The position numbers and the translations under genes were made by a program. DNA of 64,000 nucleotides from Competibacter_A sp002352125 (GTDB taxonomy: Bacteria > Pseudomonadota > Gammaproteobacteria > Competibacterales > Competibacteraceae). Within the stretch, counting starts at the first letter, position 1; the number at the start of each line of letters is the position of its first letter. The notes beneath the pieces were generated by a model. It saw nothing but the letters and a program-made list of their open reading frames with translations. It did not search any database and was not told the origin of the DNA. Location: assembly GCA_035441325.1 (NCBI GenBank), contig DAOROA010000001.1, positions 62,001-126,000 on the forward strand, read 5' to 3'. Shown here piece by piece: positions 29,944 to 39,480 of the stretch.

Positions 29944-30417
29944 ATGGAAGCTTCCCCGAACTTGCGCTGTTTGTTGATCGCGGTACAAAGCGGCCAGATT
30001 ATCCTGCCGAACAGTATCGTGGTCGAAGTGTTGCCGTTCGCGACGCCGCTGCGGATCGAAGCGGCGCCGCACTGGGTGGTCGGCGCCATGCTGTGGCGCA
30101 ATCTGACCACGCCGCTGGTCAGCTTGGGACGGCTGATCTTTCGCGTACCGCCCGATTCCGATCTCAATTCCCGCATCATCATCGTCAATACCTTGGGTGC
30201 CGATTCCCGGTTGCCGCACTTCGGGATTCTGGGTACGTCGGCGCCGCGGCCGATCAATCTGCAACGCGACGAGCTCCAGTTGAATCCGGAGGTCGGCGAA
30301 ACCGACCTGCATTTGCCGGGGATTCTGAGCTGGGCGCGCTATCAGGATCAGCCGGTCGTCATTCCGGATCTGGAAGCTATCGAAGCGGTGCTGCAACCAC
30401 TGGTCCGCCGGACTTGA
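29944..30417 (+). CDS. CheW-domain protein, probable ChpC
   Basis: A 157-residue CheW-like protein located 29 bases after chpA. It has the beta-barrel hallmarks CLLIAVQSGQIILPNSIVVEVLPF, then VVGAMLWRNLTTPLVSLGRL and RIIIVNTLG, and lacks any transmembrane or output domain. In Pseudomonas the chp cluster ends with a second CheW-like adaptor, ChpC, which recruits alternative receptors, and position and size fit that. The family is diverse, so I leave the symbol blank. It precedes smc by 31 bases. Confidence 0.82.
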   Translation: MEASPNLRCLLIAVQSGQIILPNSIVVEVLPFATPLRIEAAPHWVVGAMLWRNLTTPLVSLGRLIFRVPPDSDLNSRIIIVNTLGADSRLPHFGILGTSAPRPINLQRDELQLNPEVGETDLHLPGILSWARYQDQPVVIPDLEAIEAVLQPLVRRT

Positions 30418-30448
30418 GCCGGCCGCGCGATAGCCTTTCGACGCCCTC

Positions 30449-33400
30449 ATGCGGCTGAGCAAGATCAAGCTGGTGGGGTTCAAGTCGTTCGTGGACCCCA
30501 CGGTTCTGCATTTGCCCAGCAATCTGATCGGTATCGTCGGCCCGAACGGTTGCGGCAAATCCAACATCATCGACGCCGTGCGTTGGGTGATGGGCGAGAG
30601 TTCGGCTCGCAGCCTGCGCGGCGAAACCATGACCGACGTGATCTTCAACGGCGCGGCCAGCCGCAAGCCGGTTGGGCAGGCCTCCATCGAGCTGGTGTTC
30701 GACAACGGTCAGGGCCGGCTGGGCGGCCCGTGGGCCAGCTACGCCGAGATCGCCGTCAAGCGGTTGGTCGGCCGCGACGGGCAATCTAGCTATTTTCTCA
30801 ACGGCACTCGCTGCCGCCGCCGCGATATCGCCGACATTTTTCTGGGAACCGGGCTGGGACCGCGCAGCTACGCCATCATCGAACAGGGTACGATCTCCCG
30901 GATCATCGAAGCCAGGCCCGAGGATTTGCGCGTCTTTTTGGAAGAAGCGGCTGGCGTTTCCAAGTACAAAGAACGTCGTCGCGAGACCGAGACCCGCATT
31001 CGCCACACTCGCGAAAACCTCGAACGGTTGCGCGACGTGCGCGACGAACTAGGCCGCCAACTGCAACATTTGCAATGCCAAGCGCGGGCCGCCGGACAAT
31101 ATCGCGAATACCGCGCCGAAGAACGCCGCCTCAAGGCGGAACTGTTGACGTTGCGTTGGCGTAGCTTGCGGAGCGATCTTCAGGCGCAGGAACAAGCCCT
31201 GCGTCAACAGGAAACCGCATTGGAGGCGATCCTGGCCGAACAGCGACGACTGGAGGCGCAATTGGAAATCGGGCGGGCGCGGCGCACGGAACTGAACGAG
31301 GCGTTCAACGATAACCAAGGCCGCTATTACCAAGCCGGTGCAGAAATCGGCCGGCTTGAACAATATCTGCAACACCAGCGCGATTTGCGGCGGCGCCGCG
31401 AGGACGATTGGCGCCACATCGCGATGGCGTTGGAGCAGATCGACGCGCAATTAGCGCAAGATCGGGTGCAACAAGGCGAATGGACGCAGGCGTTGACCGC
31501 GGCCGAACCGGAACTAGCGCGATTTCTGGCCGCCGAAACGGATGCCAACGCGGCGTTGGCGTCCGCCGAAAGTGTGCTGCGCGAGGGCCAGGCGGCTTGG
31601 GAGGAATTCGGCCAGCGCAACGGCGATGCCCGGCGCCAAGCCGATGTAGAACGCGCCCGGATCGAGCACTTGGAGCGGCAGTTGTTGCAGGGAGAGCGGC
31701 GGCTGGAGCGGCTGCAATACGAGCAAGAGCAATTGGCCGGCGCCGAATTCGACGATGAGCGCGCTGGGTTGCAGATGAATGAACGAGCCGTCGCCGAAGC
31801 CTTGCGGCAAGATCAGGAGCAGTTGGCGCACGTCGAGGCCGAACTGATCGCGACGCGAGACGCGCTGCGAGATGCCGAACAGCTCGTGCGGTTATCGCGG
31901 GAGCGGGCACATATGGAGCGAGGCCGTCTCGCATCGCTGCAAACCCTGCAAGAAGCCGCGTTGGGCCGGCACGCCAACGATGCGAACGATTGGTTGCGGT
32001 CGCGGCAGTTGGATCAAGCGCCGCGATTGGCCGAACGGATCGAGGTCGAATCCGGTTGGGAGGCTGCCGCCGAGGCGGTGCTGACAGACTGGCTGGACGC
32101 GGTTTGCGTACCGGATCTCGACGTGCCGGCTCGAACCATCGCCGAGCTGGCACACGGCCGGCTGGCTTTGTTCGAACCTTCTACCTTGCCGGAAACGGAT
32201 GCGCGCGCGTCCGGATTGGCCACCAAAGTGCGCGCTCCGTGGCCGCTCGCCGATTTTCTGGATGGCGTGAGTACCGCCAACGACTTGACCGAAATGCTGG
32301 CGCGCCGCACCCAATTGCGCGACGGCGAAATCGTGGTGACGCCCGATGGTGTGTTGTGCGGCCGGCACTGGTTGCGGCTGGCGCGCGGCGGCGACGAGGG
32401 CGTCCTGCGGCGCGAACGGGAAATCCGTCGCCTGGAGGCGGAATTACGCGAAATCGAAGCCGCTCTGGCCCAGCAGTCGGCGCAAGCGGAGCGGTTCCGG
32501 ACCCGGCTGCACGACGAACTCGAACGGCAACGACGGGAGTTGCAGCAGGCGATCAACCAGCGTCATCGCGACCACGCCCAACTGCAGGGACGATTGCAGG
32601 CGTTGCAGGACCGCCTGGAACAGACGCGGATGCGACGCGGTGTGCTCATCGAAGAACAGGCCGAGCTGGAGGAGCAATGCCAGCAGGATCGAGAACAAAT
32701 ACAGCTCGCCCGCTCGCGGTTGGAGGACGCATTGTTGGCTCTGGAGAGCTTGAGCGCGGAACAGGCTACATTGGCCGAAAGCCGGGAGCGGTCGAGCGAC
32801 GAGCTGCGCCGTCGCCGCACTTTGGCGGATGCCGCTCGTCGAGAGGTGGCCCGCCAGATGACGGCAATCGAGACCTTGCGAACCCGCTTGGCGGCAGCCG
32901 AGCAGGCACTGGAGCGGCTGCTCGCGCAACGGCGTCAGTTGCAAGCCCGCCAGGCGCGGCTGGAGCAAGAACGCACTACCGATACCGATGAGGTGTTGGC
33001 CGTGGCCGAAAACGATTTGGCGCGCTGGTTGGAAACCCAGCTTGCGGTCGAGGCGGAACTGCGAAATGCCCGCCAAGCCCTGGATGCCCAGGACACCGAA
33101 CTGGAAGCCGGAGAGCAGAACCGCAGTCGATGCGAGCACCGGGCCGAAACCCAGCGTCGAGCGATCGAGGAGCAGCGGCTCGCCTCGAACGAAGCGCGGG
33201 TTCGCCAGCAAAATCTGCGCGAGCAGTTGCACGACCTTGCCACCGATCCGGAGACGGTTCTCTCGACGCTGCCGGTCGAAGCGACCGAACCCGACTGGCT
33301 GGCGCGGCTGGAGCAGGTGGAGCGACGCATTCAGCGGCTGGGTCCCATCAACTTGGCCGCCATCGAGGAATGCGCCCAGTTATCGGAGCGCAAACAGTAT

Positions 33401-33958
33401 CTCGACGCGCAAAACGACGATCTGCTGGAAGCGTTGACCACCCTGGAAAACGCTATGCGCAAGATCGACCGCGAAACCCGCGCCCGGTTTCGCGAGACAT
33501 TCGATCGGGTCAACGCCGGATTGGGAGAGCTGTTTCCGCGCTTGTTTGGCGGGGGGCAGGCTCATCTGGAGCTAACCGGCGAGGACATGCTGGATGCCGG
33601 CGTGGCGATCATGGCCAAACCGCCCGGCAAGCGGATCGGCTCGATCGGTTTGTTATCCGGCGGCGAAAAAGCGTTGACCGCCGTGGCCTTGGTGTTCGCC
33701 ATCTTCCAGCTCAATCCGGCTCCGTTTTGTTTGTTGGATGAGGTGGACGCACCGCTGGACGAAGCCAACGTTGGCCGGTTCGGCGCGCTGGTCCGGGAAA
33801 TGTCGGCACGGGTGCAGTTCATTTTCGTCACCCACAACAAGGCCACCATGGAAATCGCCCAGCATTTGGCGGGTGTGACCATGCAGGAGCAGGGGGTATC
33901 GCGGTTGGTCGCGGTCGATGTCGAAGAGGCTACGCGATTGGTCGTAGCCGGCGGCTAG
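30449..33958 (+). CDS. smc: Chromosome segregation ATPase SMC
   Basis: Condensin ATPase that organises and segregates the chromosome with ScpA and ScpB, both encoded 8 kb downstream. The 1169 residues show the N-terminal Walker A (GPNGCGKSNIIDAVRWVMGE), long coiled coils rich in Glu, Arg, Gln and Ala on both sides of a central hinge (about residues 520-655), then the signature LLSGGEKALTAVALVFA and Walker B FCLLDEVDAPLDEAN. Full length and uninterrupted. It starts the conserved smc-zipA-ligA string. Confidence 0.97.
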   Translation: MRLSKIKLVGFKSFVDPTVLHLPSNLIGIVGPNGCGKSNIIDAVRWVMGESSARSLRGETMTDVIFNGAASRKPVGQASIELVFDNGQGRLGGPWASYAEIAVKRLVGRDGQSSYFLNGTRCRRRDIADIFLGTGLGPRSYAIIEQGTISRIIEARPEDLRVFLEEAAGVSKYKERRRETETRIRHTRENLERLRDVRDELGRQLQHLQCQARAAGQYREYRAEERRLKAELLTLRWRSLRSDLQAQEQALRQQETALEAILAEQRRLEAQLEIGRARRTELNEAFNDNQGRYYQAGAEIGRLEQYLQHQRDLRRRREDDWRHIAMALEQIDAQLAQDRVQQGEWTQALTAAEPELARFLAAETDANAALASAESVLREGQAAWEEFGQRNGDARRQADVERARIEHLERQLLQGERRLERLQYEQEQLAGAEFDDERAGLQMNERAVAEALRQDQEQLAHVEAELIATRDALRDAEQLVRLSRERAHMERGRLASLQTLQEAALGRHANDANDWLRSRQLDQAPRLAERIEVESGWEAAAEAVLTDWLDAVCVPDLDVPARTIAELAHGRLALFEPSTLPETDARASGLATKVRAPWPLADFLDGVSTANDLTEMLARRTQLRDGEIVVTPDGVLCGRHWLRLARGGDEGVLRREREIRRLEAELREIEAALAQQSAQAERFRTRLHDELERQRRELQQAINQRHRDHAQLQGRLQALQDRLEQTRMRRGVLIEEQAELEEQCQQDREQIQLARSRLEDALLALESLSAEQATLAESRERSSDELRRRRTLADAARREVARQMTAIETLRTRLAAAEQALERLLAQRRQLQARQARLEQERTTDTDEVLAVAENDLARWLETQLAVEAELRNARQALDAQDTELEAGEQNRSRCEHRAETQRRAIEEQRLASNEARVRQQNLREQLHDLATDPETVLSTLPVEATEPDWLARLEQVERRIQRLGPINLAAIEECAQLSERKQYLDAQNDDLLEALTTLENAMRKIDRETRARFRETFDRVNAGLGELFPRLFGGGQAHLELTGEDMLDAGVAIMAKPPGKRIGSIGLLSGGEKALTAVALVFAIFQLNPAPFCLLDEVDAPLDEANVGRFGALVREMSARVQFIFVTHNKATMEIAQHLAGVTMQEQGVSRLVAVDVEEATRLVVAGG

Positions 33959-34177
33959 AAGCGCGGGCCGGATCATCCGGACGTTCGTTCCGTTGGCTTC
34001 CTGCCGAGGAGGTAATGCGACGGCGGATGGCATTTGTTAAAGTGAACGCATTTCGGTATAAACGGCCGGACGTTGCCCCCAACCCACCCGCGCGGTGGCG
34101 ATGGGGGTTTGCCGTTCTGGCATCGTCATCGCGGTGCAATCTGGTTGCGGCAGACACAATCTGTAAGCTTCGAGTTG

Positions 34178-35062
34178 ATGGAAATGGACAAAACGCAATT
34201 GCAGTGGCTGCTAGCAGGTATCGGAGCCGTCATCGTGGCCCTCGTATATCTTTGGGGCATCCGTGCCCGCCTCAAGGAAGAAATCCGCAAACGTCGGCGC
34301 CGGTCCTCACTGATAAAAGAACCGAAACTGGGCGAGGATTCGGCGCAAATCCCCGATGGGCTGGTGGAGGCGCACGATTTTGGCGATCTGGGCCGGATCA
34401 CTCCCGATCATCATCTGGCCGACAAGGTGTTGGTGGACGTAGAGATCCGGCCGCTCTATCGCCAGGCTCATTCCGAGCCGGCGCCGTCTGCCGAACAGTT
34501 GGCGCCGGAGCCGTCGTCGTGGCCGTTCGATCATGAACCGGTCAGTTCGCGGCAGACGGAACCGGCAACCGACGAAGCGGCCGTTGCGTCGCGGGAGCCA
34601 GTCGACGAATCGTACCAGCAGGCTGCGGCGTCACCGCTATCCAAGACGACGATAGCTCTGACCGTCATGGCGCCGCAGCATCGATCCTTCAAGGGAGCCG
34701 ATATTCGAACGGCAGCGGAAGAGGCAGGATTCCGGCTCGGCGCCGCCGGTCTGTTCGAACGGTTCCCCGATGGGGGAGCGACCGCCGACGCGCCAGCGTT
34801 CAGCTTGGCACACTTGCGCAAGCCAGGATCGTTCGATTTGCGAAGGCTGGCGGAGTTGACCACGCCGGGTTTGTTGCTGTTCATGAATTTGCCTGGCCCG
34901 TTGGACAGCATGAAGGCGCTGGATTTGCTGGTGCTCTCCGCCGACCAGTTGGCGCGCAAGCTCGATGGCGTGATCTGCGACGAGCACCGCATCAGAATGA
35001 CCAATCGGGGCTTGATGAGCTTGCGCAGCAAGGTTGCCGAACTGGAACCGCGACCGCAGTGA
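34178..35062 (+). CDS. zipA: Cell division protein ZipA
   Basis: Bitopic inner-membrane protein that anchors FtsZ at the division site; it is largely confined to Gammaproteobacteria and so supports the taxonomic call. About 294 residues from ATG 34178 (a second ATG is 6 bases on): one N-terminal helix (WLLAGIGAVIVALVYLWGI), a basic patch, a Pro/Glu/Ala linker, then the C-terminal FtsZ-binding domain (TIALTVMAPQHRSFKGADI, LLLFMNLPGPLDSMKALD, RMTNRGLMSLRSKV). An upstream extension of the frame is not family-like. It ends 34 bases before ligA. Confidence 0.92.
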   Translation: MEMDKTQLQWLLAGIGAVIVALVYLWGIRARLKEEIRKRRRRSSLIKEPKLGEDSAQIPDGLVEAHDFGDLGRITPDHHLADKVLVDVEIRPLYRQAHSEPAPSAEQLAPEPSSWPFDHEPVSSRQTEPATDEAAVASREPVDESYQQAAASPLSKTTIALTVMAPQHRSFKGADIRTAAEEAGFRLGAAGLFERFPDGGATADAPAFSLAHLRKPGSFDLRRLAELTTPGLLLFMNLPGPLDSMKALDLLVLSADQLARKLDGVICDEHRIRMTNRGLMSLRSKVAELEPRPQ

Positions 35063-35096
35063 CGAGCGCAGCTTTCTTTCTGGCCAAGCGCGCTTC

Positions 35097-37127
35097 ATGA
35101 CTGCCCCCATCGCCGCCGTTGACCGGGTCGCCGCGCTGCGCGAGCAGATCGGCCGGCACGATTACCGGTATTACGTTCTGGACGACCCGGAAATTCCCGA
35201 TGCCGAATACGACCGGTTGTTTCGGGAGTTGCAGGCGCTCGAAGCGGAATACCCCGAACTGCGCAGCGCCGATTCGCCCACTCAGCGCGTCGGCGGCCAG
35301 GCGCTCGGCGCGTTCGAGCCAGTACGACATCGTGTTCCCATGCTATCCATTCGCACCGAAACCGACATCGGCCCAGGCGGCGCGCAGGCTTTCGATGCCC
35401 AGGTGCGGCGCGAACTGGGTTTGGGCGAAGAGGCCGCGCCTGTCGAATATGCTTGCGAATTGAAGTTCGACGGCTTGGCCGTCAGCCTGCGTTACGAGAA
35501 TGGCGTGCTGGCGCTAGCCGCCACGCGCGGCGACGGCGAGACCGGCGAGGATGTCACGCAGAACGTGCGTACCATCAAATCTGTGCCGCTGCGATTGCAA
35601 GGCGCTGCACCAGCAGTGCTGGAGGTGCGCGGCGAGGTGTACATGAGCCGGCCGGATTTCGAGCGCTACAACGCCAGGCAGCGTGCGGTGGGCTTGCCGA
35701 CGCTGGTCAATCCCCGCAACGGCGCGGCGGGCAGCATCCGGCAGCTCGATCCCAACATCGCCGCAAAGCGACCCCTGTCTTTTTTTGCCTACGGACTGGG
35801 CGAGACCCAGGGCTGGGAATTGCCCGCTACCCACGGCGCAACGCTCGATGCGCTGACGGCATTTGGCCTGCCGGTGAGCGGCGAGCGGGCCGTAGTGCGT
35901 GGCGCGGACGGCTTAATCGCGTTTCATCGCGCCATCGCTGGCCAGCGCGATGCCCTGCCTTTCGATATCGACGGCGTGGTGTACAAGGTCAACCGCTTGG
36001 ACTGGCAGCGGGAATTGGGCTTTCGTACCCGGGAGCCGCGCTGGGCGGTGGCGCACAAGTTCCCGGCCCAGGAAGAACTGACCGTGGTCGAGACCATCGA
36101 GGTACAAGTTGGCCGCACGGGCGCGATTACTCCAGTTGCCCGGCTCAAACCGGTGTTCGTCGGCGGCGTCACCGTCACCAACGCGACCCTGCACAACGCC
36201 GACGAAGTGGCGCGCAAAGACGTGCGGGTGGGCGATACCGTGCGGGTGCGTCGGGCCGGCGACGTGATTCCCGAAGTCGTCGGCGTGGTGCTAGAGCGCC
36301 GTCCCCCTGCATCCCGGCCGTTTGCCATGCCAGAGGTTTGCCCGATCTGCGGATCGCGGGTCGTTCGCCCATCGGGCGAGGCGGTATCTCGCTGTGTCGG
36401 CGGTCTATACTGCCGGGCCCAGCGCAAGGAGGCGATCCGCCATTTCGCTTCGCGCCGGGCGCTGGATATCGAGGGGTTGGGAGACAAGCTGGTGGAACAA
36501 CTGGTCGAACGGGAGTTGGTGCGCAATCCGGCCGATCTGTTCTCGCTCGATGCGGCAGCGTTGGCCGATCTGGAACGAATGGGTGCGAAATCCGCGACCA
36601 ATCTGGTTGAAGCCTTGGAGCGCGGTAAAACGACCACGTTGGCCCGGTTTCTCTACGCGATTGGAATTCGCGAAGTCGGCGAGGCTACGGCGCTGGTTTT
36701 GGCCGACCATTTCGGTGCGCTGGATGCGCTGATGGCGGCCGACGAGGATCGCTTGCAGCAAGTGCCGGACATCGGTCCGGTAGCCGCTGCCGCCATCTGC
36801 GCGTTCTTTCAGGAACCGCACAACCGGGACATCATCGCGCGGTTGCAGGCAGCCGGCGTTTGCTGGCCGGAAGCGACGACGAAACCGGCCAGCAAACGGT
36901 TGCTTGCCGGCAAGACATTCGTGCTGACGGGAACCTTGGAGTCGTTGAGCCGCGATCAGGCAACCGCCAAGTTGCGGGCGCTGGGCGCCAAAGTGGCGGG
37001 CAGCGTGTCGAAGAAGACCGATTACGTGGTAGCCGGCCGCGATGCCGGCTCCAAGCTGGATAAAGCGCGGGAGCTGGGGATAACGGTGCTGGACGAGGCG
37101 GGATTGCTGGCATTGCTGGAACGATAG
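35097..37127 (+). CDS. ligA: NAD-dependent DNA ligase LigA
   Basis: Seals Okazaki fragments using NAD+. The 676 residues start at ATG 35097 (MTAPIAAVDRVAALREQI) and contain the N-terminal Ia domain (HDYRYYVLDDPEIPDAEYD), adenylation motif CELKFDG with nucleophile K123, the OB fold and the four-Cys zinc finger (CPICG, then a later Cys and YC pair). Helix-hairpin-helix repeats and a C-terminal BRCT domain (GKTFVLTGTLESLSRDQA) complete it. Length matches the family. A short stem without T tract (37128-37152) follows, possibly a shared terminator with the convergent isomerase gene. Confidence 0.97.
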   Translation: MTAPIAAVDRVAALREQIGRHDYRYYVLDDPEIPDAEYDRLFRELQALEAEYPELRSADSPTQRVGGQALGAFEPVRHRVPMLSIRTETDIGPGGAQAFDAQVRRELGLGEEAAPVEYACELKFDGLAVSLRYENGVLALAATRGDGETGEDVTQNVRTIKSVPLRLQGAAPAVLEVRGEVYMSRPDFERYNARQRAVGLPTLVNPRNGAAGSIRQLDPNIAAKRPLSFFAYGLGETQGWELPATHGATLDALTAFGLPVSGERAVVRGADGLIAFHRAIAGQRDALPFDIDGVVYKVNRLDWQRELGFRTREPRWAVAHKFPAQEELTVVETIEVQVGRTGAITPVARLKPVFVGGVTVTNATLHNADEVARKDVRVGDTVRVRRAGDVIPEVVGVVLERRPPASRPFAMPEVCPICGSRVVRPSGEAVSRCVGGLYCRAQRKEAIRHFASRRALDIEGLGDKLVEQLVERELVRNPADLFSLDAAALADLERMGAKSATNLVEALERGKTTTLARFLYAIGIREVGEATALVLADHFGALDALMAADEDRLQQVPDIGPVAAAAICAFFQEPHNRDIIARLQAAGVCWPEATTKPASKRLLAGKTFVLTGTLESLSRDQATAKLRALGAKVAGSVSKKTDYVVAGRDAGSKLDKARELGITVLDEAGLLALLER

Positions 37128-37175
37128 CCTCTCTCCCGCCAAGGAAGAGAGGCCGGGCGATTTTCTACAGCGGTA

Positions 37176-38126
37176 TTACTTCTTCTCTTCCTTGGCGCCC
37201 TTGGCGGGCTCCGCTGCAGGTTTGGCGGCTTCGCTGACTTGGATTTCCTTCACCTCGATCTTGGCGCCGGATTTCAGTTTTTCCAGATAATCGTTCACCA
37301 TCCGGCTTTGCAGCATCTGGGTAATTTGCGGTTTCAGCTCGTCTAGCGATGGCGGCGTGGCGTCGCGGACATCATCCAGCAGGATGACATGCCAGCCGAA
37401 CGGAGTTTGCACCGGCTGTTCGCTGTACTTGCCTTTTTCCATCTTGGCGACCGCCTGCGCGAACGGCGGCACCATCATGCTCGGCGCGAACCAACCCAAA
37501 TCGCCACCGTTGGCCGCAGAGCTGTCGCTGGACTTGGTCTTGGCCAGCTCGGCGAAATTGCCGCCTTTCTTCAGTTCGGCGATGACTTCTTTAGCCTTGT
37601 CCTCAGAATCCACCAGGATGTGGCTGGCTTTGTACTCCTTGCCTTTCATGGCCGCGATAGCGGTTTCGTATTCTTTTTTGATGGCGTCTTCGCTGGGCGC
37701 TTTTTCGTTCAGCATCCGGCGCACCACGCTGCTGGCCAGCAGGCTGCGTTGAACCATGGCCAACTGTTGCTTGATCTCGGGATCGTCCGCCAGTTTTTGT
37801 TTGTTGGCTTCCTGCATCAGCAGCTCTTCCAGCACCAGTTGGTCGATCAGTGACTTGCTGGCTTCCGGTGAATCCACCTTGGTCCGGCCGCGCAACTGCT
37901 GGGCGTATTGATCGAACGCCGCCTTGGAAATCGGCTTGCCGTTGACCACCGCGACCGGATCGGGGATAGTGAACGCCACCGGTTGAGCGGCGGCTGGCGC
38001 GGCCTGCGCTGGAGGAGCGGCGGCTGGCTCGGTTTTTTTGTCTTCGGCGGCCAGCGCGACGCCGGACAACAGCAGGGTGGAGGATAGCGCCAGCAGCGGG
38101 AGAAGCGATTTGTTCGTTTTGTTCAT
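37176..38126 (-). CDS. Periplasmic peptidyl-prolyl isomerase (parvulin/PpiC family)
   Basis: Foldase for exported proteins. From the start at 38126 the 316-residue protein begins with a clear signal peptide (LLPLLALSSTLLLSGVALA, then AEDKK). An Ala/Pro/Lys-rich linker, a SurA-like helical chaperone part and a single parvulin domain follow (ASHILVDSEDKAKEVI, FAELAKTKSSDSSAANGGDL, PVQTPFGWHVILL). A longer upstream frame exists but would bury the signal peptide. It is last in the minus-strand block yciB-yciI-bolA-isomerase, an arrangement common in gammaproteobacteria. Confidence 0.92.
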   Translation of the reverse strand: MNKTNKSLLPLLALSSTLLLSGVALAAEDKKTEPAAAPPAQAAPAAAQPVAFTIPDPVAVVNGKPISKAAFDQYAQQLRGRTKVDSPEASKSLIDQLVLEELLMQEANKQKLADDPEIKQQLAMVQRSLLASSVVRRMLNEKAPSEDAIKKEYETAIAAMKGKEYKASHILVDSEDKAKEVIAELKKGGNFAELAKTKSSDSSAANGGDLGWFAPSMMVPPFAQAVAKMEKGKYSEQPVQTPFGWHVILLDDVRDATPPSLDELKPQITQMLQSRMVNDYLEKLKSGAKIEVKEIQVSEAAKPAAEPAKGAKEEKK

Positions 38127-38178
38127 CGAGATGGTTTCCGTAAGTCGGCTAGGTTCCGGTGGATTGAGGATCGTGCTT

Positions 38179-38472
38179 CTAGGTTCCAGGGATTGAGAGT
38201 CGGGCTTCATCCGGGGTTTGCGTCTTGTTGATGCTCAAGGCGTGAATGTCCCGGCGCATCAGGTCGGCTACCGCCGCATGAACCAGGCGGTGGCGCTGAA
38301 TCAGGGTTTTGCCGGCGAAGGCGGCCGAAACGATGCGAACGGTAAAATGGCCGCCCTCGCGCGCACCGGCATGACCGGCGTGCGCGGCGCTGTCGTCCAC
38401 GATTTCGAGCCGCTCGGGTGCCAGCGCCGCGCGCAGCCGTTCTTCGAGCAAGGCGACCCGGGCCGCCGTCAT
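38179..38472 (-). CDS. bolA: BolA family protein
   Basis: Small 97-residue BolA-type protein, which partners monothiol glutaredoxins in iron-sulfur trafficking and can act as a morphology-related regulator. It has the helix-turn-helix-like core (VRIVSAAFAGKTLIQRHRLVHAAV, then HALSINKTQTPDE) and the invariant RH pair. I start at ATG 38472, overlapping the yciI stop by 4 bases; an upstream extension is rich in Arg and unlike the family. Confidence 0.93.
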   Translation of the reverse strand: MTAARVALLEERLRAALAPERLEIVDDSAAHAGHAGAREGGHFTVRIVSAAFAGKTLIQRHRLVHAAVADLMRRDIHALSINKTQTPDEARLSIPGT

Positions 38473-38771
38473 GCTGGCAGCACCTTGCGGAACGGATAAA
38501 CCTCGACTGCGGCGAATACGCCGGCGGCGACGTAGGGATCGGCGTCGGCCCAAGTTTTGGCGTCTTCCAGCGACGGGAATTCGACCACCATCAAGCTGCC
38601 TCGAAAGCCGGCCGGACCGGGATCGGGGCCGTCGATGGCCGGCAGCGGTCCAGCCAGCACCAACCGCCCTTCGGCCTGCATCGCGTTCAGGCGTTCCAGG
38701 TGGGCGGGGCGAACCGCCAATCGCCGTTCTAAACTGTTCGGCGCGTCGTGGCCCAGAATGGCGTACAGCAT
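38469..38771 (-). CDS. yciI: YciI-like protein
   Basis: A 100-residue ferredoxin-like dimeric protein of the YciI/YCII superfamily. Residues typical of the putative active site are present: R and H in RPAHLERLN, then GPLPAIDGPDP and a D in FPSLEDAKTWADADPYVAAGVF. The biochemical role is not settled for the family. It lies between yciB (2 bases upstream) and bolA (4-base overlap). Confidence 0.93.
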   Translation of the reverse strand: MLYAILGHDAPNSLERRLAVRPAHLERLNAMQAEGRLVLAGPLPAIDGPDPGPAGFRGSLMVVEFPSLEDAKTWADADPYVAAGVFAAVEVYPFRKVLPA

Positions 38772-38773
38772 AG

Positions 38774-39325
38774 TCAGGACTCCTTTGACGGGGCGTCGTC
38801 GATCTTGAGATGGCGGCTCATGTAGGCAGCCTGCGCCAGCACAAACACCAACGTTAGGCCCAGCATCCCAAACAGCTTGAAATTGACCCAGGTGTTTTCG
38901 TCGAACGTGAACGCGACATACAAATTAGCCGCGCCCATGGCGAAGAAAAAGATCGCCCAAGCAAACGTTAGCTTGACCCAGACCGGGGCCGGAAGTTCCA
39001 GTTGGCTGCCCATCATCCGTTCCAGTAGAGTTTTCCGGCCAACGAAGCGGCTGACCACGAACGCCACGGCAAACAACCAATTCACCACGGTCGGTTTCCA
39101 TTTCACGAAGATCGGATCGTGTAGGGCCAGCGTCGCTCCACCCAGCACTAAAACGAGGCCGGCGGTGATGAGCGGCAATTTTTCGATTTGCCGTTGCCGC
39201 AACCAGATCCAGCCAACTTGCGCCAGGGTTGCGGCAATCAATACGCCGGTCGCAACGTAAATATCTGCCAGTTTATAGGCGACAAAGAACAACACGATGG
39301 GCAGGAAGTCGAATAACAGTTTCAT
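38774..39325 (-). CDS. yciB: Inner-membrane septation protein YciB/IspZ
   Basis: Polytopic inner-membrane protein involved in envelope synthesis and septation. From ATG 39325 (MKLLFDFLPIVLFFVAYKLADIYVATG) it is 183 residues, the usual length, with about five membrane helices and the family signature FVKWKPTVVNWLFAVAF. The longer frame upstream adds a stretch that is not family-like. First gene of the minus-strand block; its promoter should lie in the 155 bases shared with the divergent yciO. Confidence 0.94.
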   Translation of the reverse strand: MKLLFDFLPIVLFFVAYKLADIYVATGVLIAATLAQVGWIWLRQRQIEKLPLITAGLVLVLGGATLALHDPIFVKWKPTVVNWLFAVAFVVSRFVGRKTLLERMMGSQLELPAPVWVKLTFAWAIFFFAMGAANLYVAFTFDENTWVNFKLFGMLGLTLVFVLAQAAYMSRHLKIDDAPSKES

Positions 39326-39480
39326 GCCGATAGCGCAGTTTCGTTCGTAGAGCAGGAAAGCGGCGGGCGGAAACGAAAAAAAGGCGGCCCTGCGGTCGCC
39401 GTCTTGACCGGGCAACGCCAAGCTGGCAAGTTGCCTCTCCAAATAGTTGCGATTGACACAACTAAAACATAGTACAGGTT

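Noticed and set aside
37128..37152. Stem between ligA and the PpiC-type gene as a terminator.
   Set aside because: The 7-base stem has a long loop and no T tract, so I mention it only with ligA.
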